Of a stretch of 55,621 bases of DNA, positions 1 to 9,492 are shown in pieces (the first letter of the stretch is position 1; every line of letters starts with the position of its first letter). The position numbers were made by a program, and so were the translations under genes. The notes under the pieces are model-generated. The model was not told the DNA's origin. It saw only the letters and a program-made list of their open reading frames with translations, and made no database searches. Origin of the DNA: Bacteroidales bacterium (GTDB lineage Bacteria; Bacteroidota; Bacteroidia; Bacteroidales; UBA10428); the NCBI GenBank assembly GCA_016926205.1, contig JAFGPB010000080.1:1-55621 (forward strand), written 5' to 3'.

Positions 1-189
1 CTGGGATATTTACATCCTTTTTATTCAAAAAAAAAGCTAGACAGAAAGATCAGGCGTTGTGAAAAAGATAAAGGGATCAAGTCTGTCTGTGCGCAAAGCC
101 TGGATTTGTTCAGCAAAGAAGAACGGGAAAGGATTTTTAAATGGATGGATGAAGTCATGGAGAGAAAACTGATCAAGCCGTTGACCTGA
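1..189 (+). CDS. Stealth-type sugar-phosphate transferase, C-terminal end (cut by window edge)
   Basis: The first base of the window is already inside an open frame that ends with TGA at 187-189 (62 codons visible). The visible residues, with the blocks IRRCEKDKGIKSVCAQSLD and ERIFKWMDEVM, align over their whole length with the last 60 residues of the next gene (IKVCENDQRIKFVCVQSLE, EKVFRWMDQIL). It is therefore the tail of a tandem paralogue of that Stealth-family protein. No catalytic part is visible, so function is inferred only from the neighbour. The gap to the next start is 77 bp and the two probably belong to the same surface-polysaccharide gene cluster extending to the left of the window. 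Confidence 0.8.
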   Translation: MGYLHPFYSKKKLDRKIRRCEKDKGIKSVCAQSLDLFSKEERERIFKWMDEVMERKLIKPLT

Positions 190-266
190 TACCTGTATTG
201 CTTTGTTTTTCATAATGATTTTAAAATGTTGTTACATGTTTATTTCTACCCAAAACCATTGATTAA

Positions 267-1292
267 ATGAATTCAAATGCCTCAATTGAGAATAACCATC
301 CCATTGACGCGGTAATTGCTTGGGTTGATGGCAGTGATCAACGGTTGGCTGAAAAAAAGAAGAGCTATCTTAAAGGAAAAGAAGACAGTAAGCATCCGGG
401 GGCACATCCCACCCGTTTCGCCTCGCTCGATGAGATCCGGTATTGTGTCCTGTCCATCTTCAGGTTTGCCCCTTTTGTGAGAAATCTCTTTATCATTACG
501 GACAACCAGGATCCGAATCTGTATGAAGATATCAAAACCTATTTCCCCGAAAGGCTGAATTCACTCAGGATTGTGGATCATACGGAGATTTTTGAAGGTT
601 TTGAGGACCATTTGCCTACCTTCAACAGCATATCCATAGGAAATATGATATGGAGAATCAAAGGTATCTCTGAAAACTTCGTGTACTTTAATGATGATAC
701 TTTTCTGATCAGGAAAACAGAACCCGAAGACTGGTTTAAAGACAACCGGCCCTTACTGCGGGGAAAGTGGGTCGCTGCACCGGTACTCAGGATCTTATGG
801 AATACTGCAAAAAAAGCAGTTAACAAATATCTATTAAATCATGCCGACTTTCAACCAAGAGCTTCTTTTCATATGGGACAATGGCATTCCGCGTCATTGC
901 TTGGTTTCAAGTTCAGATATTTTGCGAACAGCCATACACCGCACACTGTCGAACTGAAAACAATAGAAGAATTTTATGGCCGTAACATGCAATTGTTAGT
1001 GAAAAATATCACTTACAGATTCCGGAATTACTGCCAGCATACTTTCATCTCCCTCTCAAACCACCTGCAATTGCTGCATGGAAACAGGCAGATCATCAAA
1101 CCCGAACTCAGCTATATGCAGCCATATAAACGTTCTGTCAATTACATAGATGAGAAAATTAAAGTTTGTGAGAATGATCAGCGTATCAAGTTTGTTTGCG
1201 TGCAAAGCCTTGAAATGTGCGGAAAAGAGAGTCAGGAGAAGGTCTTCCGATGGATGGATCAAATTCTTGACATTCAGCCTGTTTCACAATAG
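267..1292 (+). CDS. Stealth family protein (predicted sugar-phosphate transferase for surface polysaccharide)
   Basis: 341 aa, cytoplasmic, no signal peptide. Stealth proteins transfer hexose-1-phosphate units when capsules or other phosphodiester-linked glycans are built. The CR1 motif is seen at residues 13-31 (IDAVIAWVDGSD), and the long CR2 block follows at about 50-170 (EIRYCVLSIFRFAPFVRNLFIITD, then FVYFNDDTFL with the acidic NDD and EDWF). The later part (GQWHSASLLG and a conserved Cys/Trp-rich tail) fits CR3/CR4. Length is usual for the short form of the family. The ATG at 267 gives the CR1 motif close to the N terminus and is the only sensible start. The fragment just upstream is a paralogue, so two copies are in tandem; the donor sugar cannot be predicted. 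Confidence 0.85.
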   Translation: MNSNASIENNHPIDAVIAWVDGSDQRLAEKKKSYLKGKEDSKHPGAHPTRFASLDEIRYCVLSIFRFAPFVRNLFIITDNQDPNLYEDIKTYFPERLNSLRIVDHTEIFEGFEDHLPTFNSISIGNMIWRIKGISENFVYFNDDTFLIRKTEPEDWFKDNRPLLRGKWVAAPVLRILWNTAKKAVNKYLLNHADFQPRASFHMGQWHSASLLGFKFRYFANSHTPHTVELKTIEEFYGRNMQLLVKNITYRFRNYCQHTFISLSNHLQLLHGNRQIIKPELSYMQPYKRSVNYIDEKIKVCENDQRIKFVCVQSLEMCGKESQEKVFRWMDQILDIQPVSQ

Positions 1293-1430
1293 GAATTGCT
1301 TTGTTTATCACGGACCAGGTCTTTGGTCACGTGAATGATTCTGATTCCGGCATCTTATACTGCCGAATTCATCTCACCAGAAGCAGATATCAAATGCAGA
1401 AACGATCGCTCAGGAACCGGCCTTCCACAA

Positions 1431-2828
1431 TCAATCCGCAGGACTTTGCATCTTTTCCCGGAATCCCTTCATCATCCATTTTCTTGTTAGAAACAGCACT
1501 ACAGGTGATGAAACAGCGATCAGGCCGTATATAAGCCACATGCTTTCTGTATTCAATTCTGAAACCGGTGTATTGTCCGGACAGTATTTCATTAAAAACC
1601 AGCCGGAATACAGAGAAGTCAGGATCTTGGTCAGGAACCAGGGAAACTGTCCTATCCCCATATAGATACCGGTCATGTTCCTGGGAGCTATTTCAGCCAC
1701 CCACTGTAAAAAGCGAGGTTGCCACATTGCTTCCCCCACAGTCATCAAAATCAGATACCCCATCAGGGTATATACATCAGGTCCCAGGGCCAGTAAAAAG
1801 GTCGGTACAGACATTACCAGTGTGCCGATGATCATCATTTTATAGGTATTCTTTTTCGCTGTCAGTGCCGTAACCACCGGTGTAAGGATAAAGATGAGAA
1901 TGGGATTCAGGTTGACAAAGAATTCAAAATTATTCTGTACAAATCCTTCAAATGCCCTGCTGGTATATTGCGGAAGAGTCAGCCAATTATGTGCAAACAG
2001 GGTTTGAACCGGAATCAGGATGAAAATAAAGAACAGAAAGCGAAAATCTTTCAGGGGAAAATGTTTCAGGTAAAATTTCAGTTTTTCTTTGCCTGACAGC
2101 TTTTCCAGTGCATCCTCCTCATTCTGTTCCTGAGATATCGAGTTCTGTGTTGCTTCTTCCTGAGCCTTTCGGGTAATAATCACAGCCACCACAACAATTC
2201 CTGCCACAGTTAGTATGATGTAAAGCCAGAAAACTCCCGTTATATTGAAAGCTCTTCTTACCGGCGGGGATATTAGGCCGGGAAGAAATCCGCCAAGGTT
2301 CATCAGGGCATAAAGCATGGCATAGCCCATGGCAGCAGTCTTTGCAGTCGTGAACTTTTTCACGGCAGTATAAGCTGCAGGCTGATAAATACCATAACCC
2401 AGAATTATTCCCAGGATACCAAGCATTGATATGATGTGTGCAGAATGCCAGATTCCTGACTGCCCCAGTCCCGGTGAAGCGGTCAGCAATACCCTGCCGG
2501 CAAGCATAAACAGCAGTGAATACAAAAAGGCTTTGCGGACTCCGATCCAGTCGACCGTTGCACCCAGGAAAAGCATCGCCAGGGTAATACCCCCGGTCAG
2601 AAAGCCAACCATCAAGCCTGCCTGTCTGTCGTCCAGTCCGATGTAATCGTTAAAGAAAATAGCCAGTAAACCCACTACTCCAAAATAAGTAATGCCCTCC
2701 AGAACGTAAGATATGTTGACCCCGAGAAGTGCACGTGATGTATGTGCCAGGTCGATAAATGGCTGGATGAGTTCGCGCAAGGCAGACCGGACCATGTCCT
2801 TACCCTGTTCTTTGTCATGTTTGTCCAT
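1431..2828 (-). CDS. MFS transporter
   Basis: 465 aa with about twelve hydrophobic segments and a large hydrophilic cytoplasmic loop in the middle (roughly residues 220-250, rich in Glu/Gln/Lys), the normal layout of the major facilitator superfamily. The first half holds the loop 2-3 type motif (GATVDWIGVRKAF) after helix 2. The general look, with the EGITYFGVVGLLAIF helix 1, resembles the proton-dependent oligopeptide transporter (POT) branch, but the exact substrate is not identifiable. It stands alone on the minus strand, convergent with the Stealth gene and about 200 bp downstream of the Fe-S aldo/keto reductase-like gene. The ATG at 2828 precedes a short polar N terminus before helix 1. 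Confidence 0.85.
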   Translation of the reverse strand: MDKHDKEQGKDMVRSALRELIQPFIDLAHTSRALLGVNISYVLEGITYFGVVGLLAIFFNDYIGLDDRQAGLMVGFLTGGITLAMLFLGATVDWIGVRKAFLYSLLFMLAGRVLLTASPGLGQSGIWHSAHIISMLGILGIILGYGIYQPAAYTAVKKFTTAKTAAMGYAMLYALMNLGGFLPGLISPPVRRAFNITGVFWLYIILTVAGIVVVAVIITRKAQEEATQNSISQEQNEEDALEKLSGKEKLKFYLKHFPLKDFRFLFFIFILIPVQTLFAHNWLTLPQYTSRAFEGFVQNNFEFFVNLNPILIFILTPVVTALTAKKNTYKMMIIGTLVMSVPTFLLALGPDVYTLMGYLILMTVGEAMWQPRFLQWVAEIAPRNMTGIYMGIGQFPWFLTKILTSLYSGWFLMKYCPDNTPVSELNTESMWLIYGLIAVSSPVVLFLTRKWMMKGFREKMQSPAD

Positions 2829-2983
2829 GGTAGAAAAATTCAGGGAATAATTCCGAAAGATAATAAAAACATGATATCATTAACTGCCGGTGATTCCGGG
2901 ATCATGTCCCCGCATATTGTAAAAATCTACTTAAGAGGCTGGTACACCATGATAAGCAGCATGCTGATAAATCCTTAAACATT

Positions 2984-3003
2984 CCAGAAACCGCAATTTC
3001 TGG
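2984..3003 (-). terminator. Hairpin downstream of the Fe-S aldo/keto reductase gene
   Basis: Perfect 7-bp inverted repeat CCAGAAA / TTTCTGG with a 6-nt loop, 40 bp after the stop codon of the minus-strand gene. The following T run is weak, so termination activity is an inference. Confidence 0.4.
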
Positions 3004-3042
3004 CTGTTCTTATTTTAAGGAATAATAAAATATGGTTCCGCA

Positions 3043-4254
3043 TCATCCGGTCCGGATGAAATCATAAGGCACATCCTGAAGCCGGGCAATGTCCAGGATT
3101 TTTGTCCTTACATCAAAACCCATTGCACAACTGACTGCACAGGAAGTGCAGTCCCTGCACAAAGCCGCGTCAAGTCCGGAGAAACAAAGGGTTCTGTAAG
3201 CGTGATCAAGGTTTCTGTATCCGTATGCATACATGTAACTTCTCATGACAGCAGGTATGTTAATCCCTTTCCGGCACTGGGAAATGCATCTGCCGCATTG
3301 CTGGCAGTATAAACCGGCTGATGATTCCCCAGGAGGTATAAGGTCACGCTTTTCCTTTTCATCCAGTGTAAGGTCCTCCATCAAGCCGATATCCTGATAG
3401 AGCTGATTAAAATTTGAGCAGGCCGGAGCTACGGTATGTATATTCTCATTTTGCAGCACCCACTTTATGGCTGCCTCCGGGTTGATGGGACTTGTTCTTT
3501 CTTTATCCCAGTATACTCCTGCCATAGTCTTCATACCTACAATCCCTAGATTGGCGTCCGCAGCATATTTCAATGCCTCATCCATTTCCTGAAGGTTATC
3601 CATCCGGAAATTATATGCGGTCATCACGACATCATAAATGCCCGTGTCCACTGCAGCCCTGATTGCTTCAGGCTGATGACTGTGCGTGGCAATGGCAAGG
3701 AATCTTGCTTTTCCCTGTTTTTTGAGCGTTTCCATCGCTTTCAGGTAAGGCTCAAAAAAAACTGATTCCCTTCTGGCAGCATAGGATAATATAAAAATAT
3801 CAATAGATTCAAGCTGTAAACGCTCCAGACAACCCTCAGCACGCCTCAGTAAATCCTTTCCGCTTGCATCTGCCCTGAACAATCCCCTTTCTTCATCAAC
3901 GGTGTTGTTATCCAATGCACCTGTCATGATCATGTAAGAATCCCTGTCCCTGCCCTTGACCACTTCTCCAATGATTCTTTCGGAATTACCACCATAATAG
4001 GTTTCATGCGTCACAAGAAGCATGATGTTTTCATCCAGAGCCTGCCTGATCAGAGTGGGATCTTTTGTGGAATCCAGTCCCAGGCTGATAACCGGGACTT
4101 CCATACCTGTCCTGCCCAGGGTCCGGTATACAAACTTCCTCTCCTGTCTGTTAATCAGGGTATTAGGACTATTTCCGTATGTGGTTCCTGCAGCCAGTCC
4201 TGCTCCGGCTGCAGTGACCATGCTTTTCTTAATGAAGGTGCGACGATCCTGCAT
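3043..4254 (-). CDS. Exported aldo/keto reductase-like protein with two C-terminal [4Fe-4S] motifs
   Basis: 403 aa. The N terminus carries a twin-arginine signal (DRRTFIKKS then a hydrophobic Ala/Gly stretch, residues 4-25), so the folded protein is probably sent out of the cytoplasm by Tat. Residues 40-300 are an aldo/keto reductase TIM barrel (FVYRTLGRTGMEVPVISLGL, then YYGGNSE with the Tyr). Two CxxCxxCxxxC clusters follow at Cys317/320/323/327 and Cys366/369/372/376, typical for two [4Fe-4S] centres. Compared with the canonical reductase at 19.2-20.2 kb, the catalytic Lys is replaced by Gly112 and the His by Ser157, so normal carbonyl reduction is doubtful. It may instead be an electron-transfer or redox protein; the substrate is unknown. 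Single gene on the minus strand. Confidence 0.85.
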   Translation of the reverse strand: MQDRRTFIKKSMVTAAGAGLAAGTTYGNSPNTLINRQERKFVYRTLGRTGMEVPVISLGLDSTKDPTLIRQALDENIMLLVTHETYYGGNSERIIGEVVKGRDRDSYMIMTGALDNNTVDEERGLFRADASGKDLLRRAEGCLERLQLESIDIFILSYAARRESVFFEPYLKAMETLKKQGKARFLAIATHSHQPEAIRAAVDTGIYDVVMTAYNFRMDNLQEMDEALKYAADANLGIVGMKTMAGVYWDKERTSPINPEAAIKWVLQNENIHTVAPACSNFNQLYQDIGLMEDLTLDEKEKRDLIPPGESSAGLYCQQCGRCISQCRKGINIPAVMRSYMYAYGYRNLDHAYRTLCFSGLDAALCRDCTSCAVSCAMGFDVRTKILDIARLQDVPYDFIRTG

Positions 4255-4519
4255 GTTTTCGTTATGTTTTTAAAAAGGGATTGTTTTGCAAGTTAATCAA
4301 TGAAAAGAAGACCAACAATACTTTTCTGGGTGGAATGCAACATTCAGTTGTGCACAGGAATTTTCAAATAAGGAATCCACATCCTTAAATTCCTGGTCTT
4401 TTTGCTTATGCATACATCAATTGATTTGATTTACTCATCAATGGAATTCATACCCTCATAATAATATTCCAACATTTACCAGGCCAGGCAGTATGAATAA
4501 ATAGATAAAAGACCATACA

Positions 4520-5569
4520 ATGCCTGGAATTCAAACATTATCACGTTTATTTAGGAGATATTACCTTCATGGTAAAAGTGGCAATATTAAAAAGTTATTG
4601 GTGATAGCAGATGAAGAACATCTGGACATGCTGGATGAATTGATGTTGAAAAACAAGTGGGGAGTACAGGTAGTATACATCATCACTGACTCTCCGGTAG
4701 TAAAAATGATGTTTCCGCAACATTCAAGAATCTATCCTTTGAAGGTTAATATAAAAAGCCTTTTGAGATATGACATCGTGGACGAGATCGTATGCTGTGC
4801 TTCTTCTTTGTCCGATGAGTTTCTTCATGAACTGGTGAAAATCAGCAGGCAATATGGGGTTTCACTATTGCTTCAACCTGATCAAAAACATGCAAATATT
4901 CCGGTATCAGGATTAATCGATGTTGCAGATTATTACTTTTATGTGATGGAAACAAATCCCGGAAGACGCGCAAGCTTTGTTTTTAAATCGATGATTGAGA
5001 TGATATTTGCCCTGGCAGCTCTGTTGCTTTTGTTGCCACTTCTTGCATGGATTGCACTCATTATAAAGATTACCTCTCAGGGACCGGCTTTTTTTAAACA
5101 ACAACGTGTCGGACTCAGGGGGAGAAAGTTCTATATATATAAATTCAGGACAATGGTTGCTGATGCTGAGAAACAACAATCAGCATTAACCATATACAAT
5201 GAATCCGATGGCCCGGCTTTTAAAATAGCCAATGATCCCAGAATTACCAGATTCGGCCGCATACTGAGAAAAACCGGAATTGATGAGATACCGCAATTGT
5301 TTAATGTAATGAAAGGTGAGATGTCCCTTATCGGACCACGGCCCATGTTGCCCGATGAAGTTTCAGCACAGGAGGAATGGCAACTAAAACGTTTGTGCAT
5401 CAAGCCGGGCATTACCTGCACCTGGCAAATTCAACCGCAAAGAAATAAAGTTCCTTTTGTCAGATGGATGCAGCTGGACTGTCAATATATTGAAAACTGG
5501 TCTTTCAGGACCGATGTAAGGATATTCTGCAGAACAATCAAAACTGTATTGCTGGCAAGGGGTTTATAA
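4520..5569 (+). CDS. Polyprenyl-phosphate sugar-1-phosphate transferase (bacterial sugar transferase family)
   Basis: 349 aa. It starts the synthesis of a lipid-linked glycan by moving a sugar-1-phosphate from a nucleotide sugar to undecaprenyl phosphate. The N-terminal third (residues 20-135) looks like the Rossmann-type CoA-binding-like domain of the WcaJ/EpsE type but without the usual four extra membrane helices. A single hydrophobic segment lies at about 155-178, followed by the catalytic domain with GPAFFKQQRVG, the KFRTM motif, DEIPQLFNVMKGEMSLIGPRP and PGITCTWQI, all signatures of the family. It is probably linked functionally with the Stealth transferases at the left edge. It converges with the ATPase gene, only 6 bp separating the two stop codons. 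Confidence 0.9.
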   Translation: MPGIQTLSRLFRRYYLHGKSGNIKKLLVIADEEHLDMLDELMLKNKWGVQVVYIITDSPVVKMMFPQHSRIYPLKVNIKSLLRYDIVDEIVCCASSLSDEFLHELVKISRQYGVSLLLQPDQKHANIPVSGLIDVADYYFYVMETNPGRRASFVFKSMIEMIFALAALLLLLPLLAWIALIIKITSQGPAFFKQQRVGLRGRKFYIYKFRTMVADAEKQQSALTIYNESDGPAFKIANDPRITRFGRILRKTGIDEIPQLFNVMKGEMSLIGPRPMLPDEVSAQEEWQLKRLCIKPGITCTWQIQPQRNKVPFVRWMQLDCQYIENWSFRTDVRIFCRTIKTVLLARGL

Positions 5570-5575
5570 AGCATT

Positions 5576-8230
5576 TCAAAGTATAAGCAGGTTTATTTTC
5601 TTATTGCCAAAATACTGAATGGTTGCAGGATGACAGGTAAATAAAAGGATCTGTCTGTTCTCTCCGAATTCATGGAAAATGCCTGCTGTTTTTTTAGCCC
5701 GCTCCGGATCGAAATTCACCAGTACCTCATCCACAATCACCGGTAACGGTTCAGTTTTTGTTTCGTATTCTTCAATGAAGCCCAACCTGAGACTGATAAG
5801 CAGCTGTTCCCGGGTTCCCCGGCTGAGCTGGTCTATCTTTTTAGCTGTTTCCCGGGAATCAAAAACAGTAATGTCTTTTTCTCCAAGGGAGATTTTAATC
5901 CTGCTGTATCTGCCGCTGGTAATTTCATTGAAATATTTGGCAGAGTTCCTGATAACAGCAGGCTGCTTCTCTCTCTCATAGTTCTCTTTAACTTCTGAAA
6001 GCAACTTTAGGGCAATCTTACCTGTGATCCATTCCCTGTAAGCCATGTTCAGCTTTTGCCTTTCTGTTTCCAGTGCTGTCATAACCTGAGCCAGTTCAGA
6101 TTCATTCTCAATGCGCTTCATATCGCCCTTCTTTTCCCCTATCTCCCTGATTTTGTCATCCAGAGTTTCACGCATTACAATTGTCTCCTCTTCCAATTTC
6201 TGTGATTCTTCTATGATATCCTGCTGCCTGTGCTTACTGAGATAATCCATTACTTCACCGGCCCGGTTCAAGCCTGCGATCGTTTCAATGGTCAATATAG
6301 CATTCATCCGTTTTTCAACCAGCTCTTTCACTGTTCTGTTTTGTTCATATTTCTTTCTGAGATCATCTTTATCTTTTGCATGAATTGATTTTAACAAATG
6401 ACTCATTAACTGTTTATTATCTTCAAGTTGTATTTGTGTTTTATTCAGTTCCTTAAGTCTGCCCGATAAAATACTTTGAAGTTCCTCCTTTCTTCTTTGC
6501 CGGGTGACTTCAGAATCGAAGTTCCGGACCATTTGACCTGCCAGTTTAATTGTACTGTCTTCCGGTGCATGGATCCCTGACACCCCCTCCAAATGCTTTA
6601 CTTCATCGTTAAATTTATTGATAAAAGGAATCCATTGTTCTGCCAGCTTTTTTGCAAGCTCGTCCCGCTCAACGATCTCCTTTCTAAGGTGTTTTATGAT
6701 ATCCAGGATCTCCAGGACCGCTTCTGGTGAAAGGGTCTTTTCAAGCATCAGATCCGTTTCCAGGTATTCCCCGAAACGGTTGGTCGTTTCTTCCCGTCTG
6801 TACGCAACATCGGACAGCTGTTTCCTGAGCTTATCAGGAAGACTTTCCCTGATGATGTACTTTCTGCTGAAAAATATCAACAGGGCAGTTAAGAAACTGA
6901 TACCGCCCAGAACGTAAAAGGTATAATAAAACAACGGTATCGCACCCATTAAAAAAATCACTGAACCCAGTATCATAATATTATTTGCATTGACAGGACT
7001 TTCCTTACTTTGCAAAATCTTCAGCTGGGCTTTAAGATCACGAGTGTTGTCATTCAAATGGTCAAATTCAGCTTTGAATTCACTGACCTTATCCCTATGG
7101 AAAATTTCATCTGTAAAACCGGAGATATTCTGTTCCGACCAGTCAGCACTGATCCGCATCAATTCCTGTCTGACTGACCGATTGATGCTGTTAATTTTTT
7201 CATTATGTCCGGCTTGTTCCAGGAGCGTTTGCTTGTACAACTCAATATTGGTCCTCAGATAATCAATGATATCAGAGTGGTTTAACAACTTGTCATTAAG
7301 ATCAATAGAGTCCATTTCTTCCTGTAATTCTTCAATACTGGGTACATCCTCACTTCCATCCTGCAGCGTCCGGATTATCTTGTGTATTGATCTTTCCTCC
7401 AGTTCCAGTTCGCTCAATCTCTGCAGCCCATCGACCGGATAATCCTGCAATTCCGGTAATGTTTTCAGGGTTTCGTCAATTCTTACAATGCTCACAAAAC
7501 TCTCATAACATTTGAGGTATTGGTCCAATTCTTCCTTTCTGGAGCGGAATATTTTCATTTTGTTTTCCAAATCACCAATGTCATATTCCAACTCCTTGAT
7601 CCGTTCCATCAAATCCGAGAACAAAGGAAGATTATTTTGAATTTCAATTAATTGTCTTTTCCAATCCTGAATACTGTTCAAAATGTCCGGAATTAACTGC
7701 TTACTGCCCCGGGGAGTATAAATTGCATCAATTCCTTTCTGAATCTCAGCCTCAACCTCATTTATGGAGATATTGCCCAATCCCAAACCAATACTGAATA
7801 TCCTGTCCTCGACCCCTGATGCGGAAAGTGATCTGATGTCCGTCAATTCATCAAGGGAAAAGGCATACACATTGTCAAAAATGTCTTTGTTTGCATTTCC
7901 GAGCAATTGAAACCAGAGACTCTCATTCTTTGAACTCTGACCTTCATAATGAAAGCTGATCTGGTCGTTTCCACTCCTTTCCAGAATTACTTCCTTGTTT
8001 GCAGCGATTTTTGCCATAACGCGTCCGCCATGACTTCCGCCATGAAACGGGTGCATGCGCTGATCCCTGAACCTGGGATAGCCAAAAAGGGTATACCTAA
8101 TAAATTTGAGTATGGTGGACTTACCTGCTTCGTTACTTCCGGTAATGATGTTCATCCCCTTTTTCAATCCGGTCAGTGAATAACCGTTAAAGATCCCGAA
8201 TCCGTCAATATGTATTTCCTGAATGATCAT
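5576..8230 (-). CDS. AAA/SMC-like ATPase, YhaN type (SbcC-like)
   Basis: 884 aa. Rad50/SbcC-like ATPases work with a nuclease of the Mre11/SbcD type in DNA end processing. The Walker A loop GSNEAGKS sits at residues 31-38. A long coiled coil fills the centre. The C terminus has the LSRGTREQL signature and Walker B (LPVIVDEVLVNFD). Two hydrophobic segments in the middle (roughly residues 420-465) interrupt the coiled coil and replace a zinc hook; such segments are known from YhaN proteins and suggest membrane contact. I chose the ATG at 8230 and not the longer frame from 8263, because MIIQEIHIDGFG is the normal family start and the ATG then overlaps the upstream stop as ATGA, showing translational coupling with the metallophosphoesterase gene. 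Confidence 0.9.
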   Translation of the reverse strand: MIIQEIHIDGFGIFNGYSLTGLKKGMNIITGSNEAGKSTILKFIRYTLFGYPRFRDQRMHPFHGGSHGGRVMAKIAANKEVILERSGNDQISFHYEGQSSKNESLWFQLLGNANKDIFDNVYAFSLDELTDIRSLSASGVEDRIFSIGLGLGNISINEVEAEIQKGIDAIYTPRGSKQLIPDILNSIQDWKRQLIEIQNNLPLFSDLMERIKELEYDIGDLENKMKIFRSRKEELDQYLKCYESFVSIVRIDETLKTLPELQDYPVDGLQRLSELELEERSIHKIIRTLQDGSEDVPSIEELQEEMDSIDLNDKLLNHSDIIDYLRTNIELYKQTLLEQAGHNEKINSINRSVRQELMRISADWSEQNISGFTDEIFHRDKVSEFKAEFDHLNDNTRDLKAQLKILQSKESPVNANNIMILGSVIFLMGAIPLFYYTFYVLGGISFLTALLIFFSRKYIIRESLPDKLRKQLSDVAYRREETTNRFGEYLETDLMLEKTLSPEAVLEILDIIKHLRKEIVERDELAKKLAEQWIPFINKFNDEVKHLEGVSGIHAPEDSTIKLAGQMVRNFDSEVTRQRRKEELQSILSGRLKELNKTQIQLEDNKQLMSHLLKSIHAKDKDDLRKKYEQNRTVKELVEKRMNAILTIETIAGLNRAGEVMDYLSKHRQQDIIEESQKLEEETIVMRETLDDKIREIGEKKGDMKRIENESELAQVMTALETERQKLNMAYREWITGKIALKLLSEVKENYEREKQPAVIRNSAKYFNEITSGRYSRIKISLGEKDITVFDSRETAKKIDQLSRGTREQLLISLRLGFIEEYETKTEPLPVIVDEVLVNFDPERAKKTAGIFHEFGENRQILLFTCHPATIQYFGNKKINLLIL

Positions 8231-9492
8231 GCTTTTCCTAAGATCTGATCCAGCAGCATCCATTTCGCTTTTTCAAAAAGCTCTGTTCTTTCATTTGCAT
8301 CTATTTCTGAAGTTTCTCTTTTAACGGCATATCTGTTGATATCTTCATCAAGTTCCTGTATCAAACGCACTTGTTTTACTTCATCCTGTTCATACACCTC
8401 AAAGGCTTGCAGCAAATCAGCCGTAAAATCCGATCCTTTTCTGATCTGATCGATATCAATATCAGGATTTGTCCTAACGCTGATCTGATCGATCCAGGTG
8501 AAATTTTCCCTTTCCAGCTGCCCTTCGTTAAAAAAGTCCATGAGCTGCCGTATTTCTTCCGGTTTGTTCAGCTGGGCATGCAAAGGTGTTCTGCCCGTGA
8601 AAGTAATCCTTAAGATATAGCTGTCGTTTTCGTTATAATCATCAATCCTGATCCTGGATTCCTGAATTTTATCCTGCAGTTTACCGGCTTCATGCACCCC
8701 TGACAGGTCTATTCCAACCTCTTCAAACCGGATCATATGGGTAGGTACGAATTTCATGGACGGATTGATACCCGGTATTATTTCCACCAGGCAACAACCT
8801 TTAGTCCCGGTTTCGCCAAAATCCCTGCCCTGTGTATTGCCCGGATATACGACTGCCGGATGCGAATCATGAACGATCTTTCTCTTATGAATGTGCCCCA
8901 GGGCCCAGTAATCAAAACCCCTGTTCATAACATCTTCCATCCTGAAAGGAGCATATTTTCGATGGGGTCCGGGTATGCCGACCGTACCGTGTAATATTGC
9001 AATCGAAACGGGAGATGCATTTTCCCGGATCCTGAATTCAAGAGCAAGATTCTCTCCGACGGCTTTTTTGCCGTAACTCACTCCATAAAGATCTGCAACC
9101 GGATCTTTTCCTCTTTTGTGTGTGTAATGTTCCACTCCGTATGCATCAAACCGGAATACATTGTCCGGAATCCGGATCGCATTGATCCATGAACCGATGT
9201 GATCATGATTACCGCACACAAAATAGGTTGCAATACCCTTGCCGGACAATTTTTTCAGTCCCGAAACGAACCTGAGCTGCGCGGAAAGACTTTTACTTTC
9301 ACTGTCAAAGATGTCCCCTGAAATAATCAGAAAATCCACGTTTTCCGTGATACAGCTGTCAATGATCTTTTCAAAGCTGTGAAAGGTAGCGTCCTTCAGC
9401 CTGGCTGCAAGTTCACGGTTCCAGTTGGCAAGTCCCTTAAACGGGGTATCCAGATGCAGGTCGGCAGTATGTATGAACCTGACTCTTTTCAT
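8227..9492 (-). CDS. DNA repair exonuclease-type metallophosphoesterase, YhaO/SbcD-like
   Basis: 421 aa from the chosen start. All metal-binding blocks of the calcineurin-like/Mre11 fold are seen: HTADLHLD near the N terminus, ISGDIFDS, FVCGNHDH, AILHGT and ALGHIHKRK. The protein is expected to be the Mn-dependent nuclease partner of the ATPase encoded just downstream, to which it is coupled by a 4-bp ATGA overlap. The frame is open to 9534, but the extra residues (FFRDGANDKATW) are not part of the family; the Met at 9492 places the DLH motif about ten residues in, as usual. The C-terminal 150 residues form the capping/partner-binding part and are less conserved. Confidence 0.9.
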   Translation of the reverse strand: MKRVRFIHTADLHLDTPFKGLANWNRELAARLKDATFHSFEKIIDSCITENVDFLIISGDIFDSESKSLSAQLRFVSGLKKLSGKGIATYFVCGNHDHIGSWINAIRIPDNVFRFDAYGVEHYTHKRGKDPVADLYGVSYGKKAVGENLALEFRIRENASPVSIAILHGTVGIPGPHRKYAPFRMEDVMNRGFDYWALGHIHKRKIVHDSHPAVVYPGNTQGRDFGETGTKGCCLVEIIPGINPSMKFVPTHMIRFEEVGIDLSGVHEAGKLQDKIQESRIRIDDYNENDSYILRITFTGRTPLHAQLNKPEEIRQLMDFFNEGQLERENFTWIDQISVRTNPDIDIDQIRKGSDFTADLLQAFEVYEQDEVKQVRLIQELDEDINRYAVKRETSEIDANERTELFEKAKWMLLDQILGKA

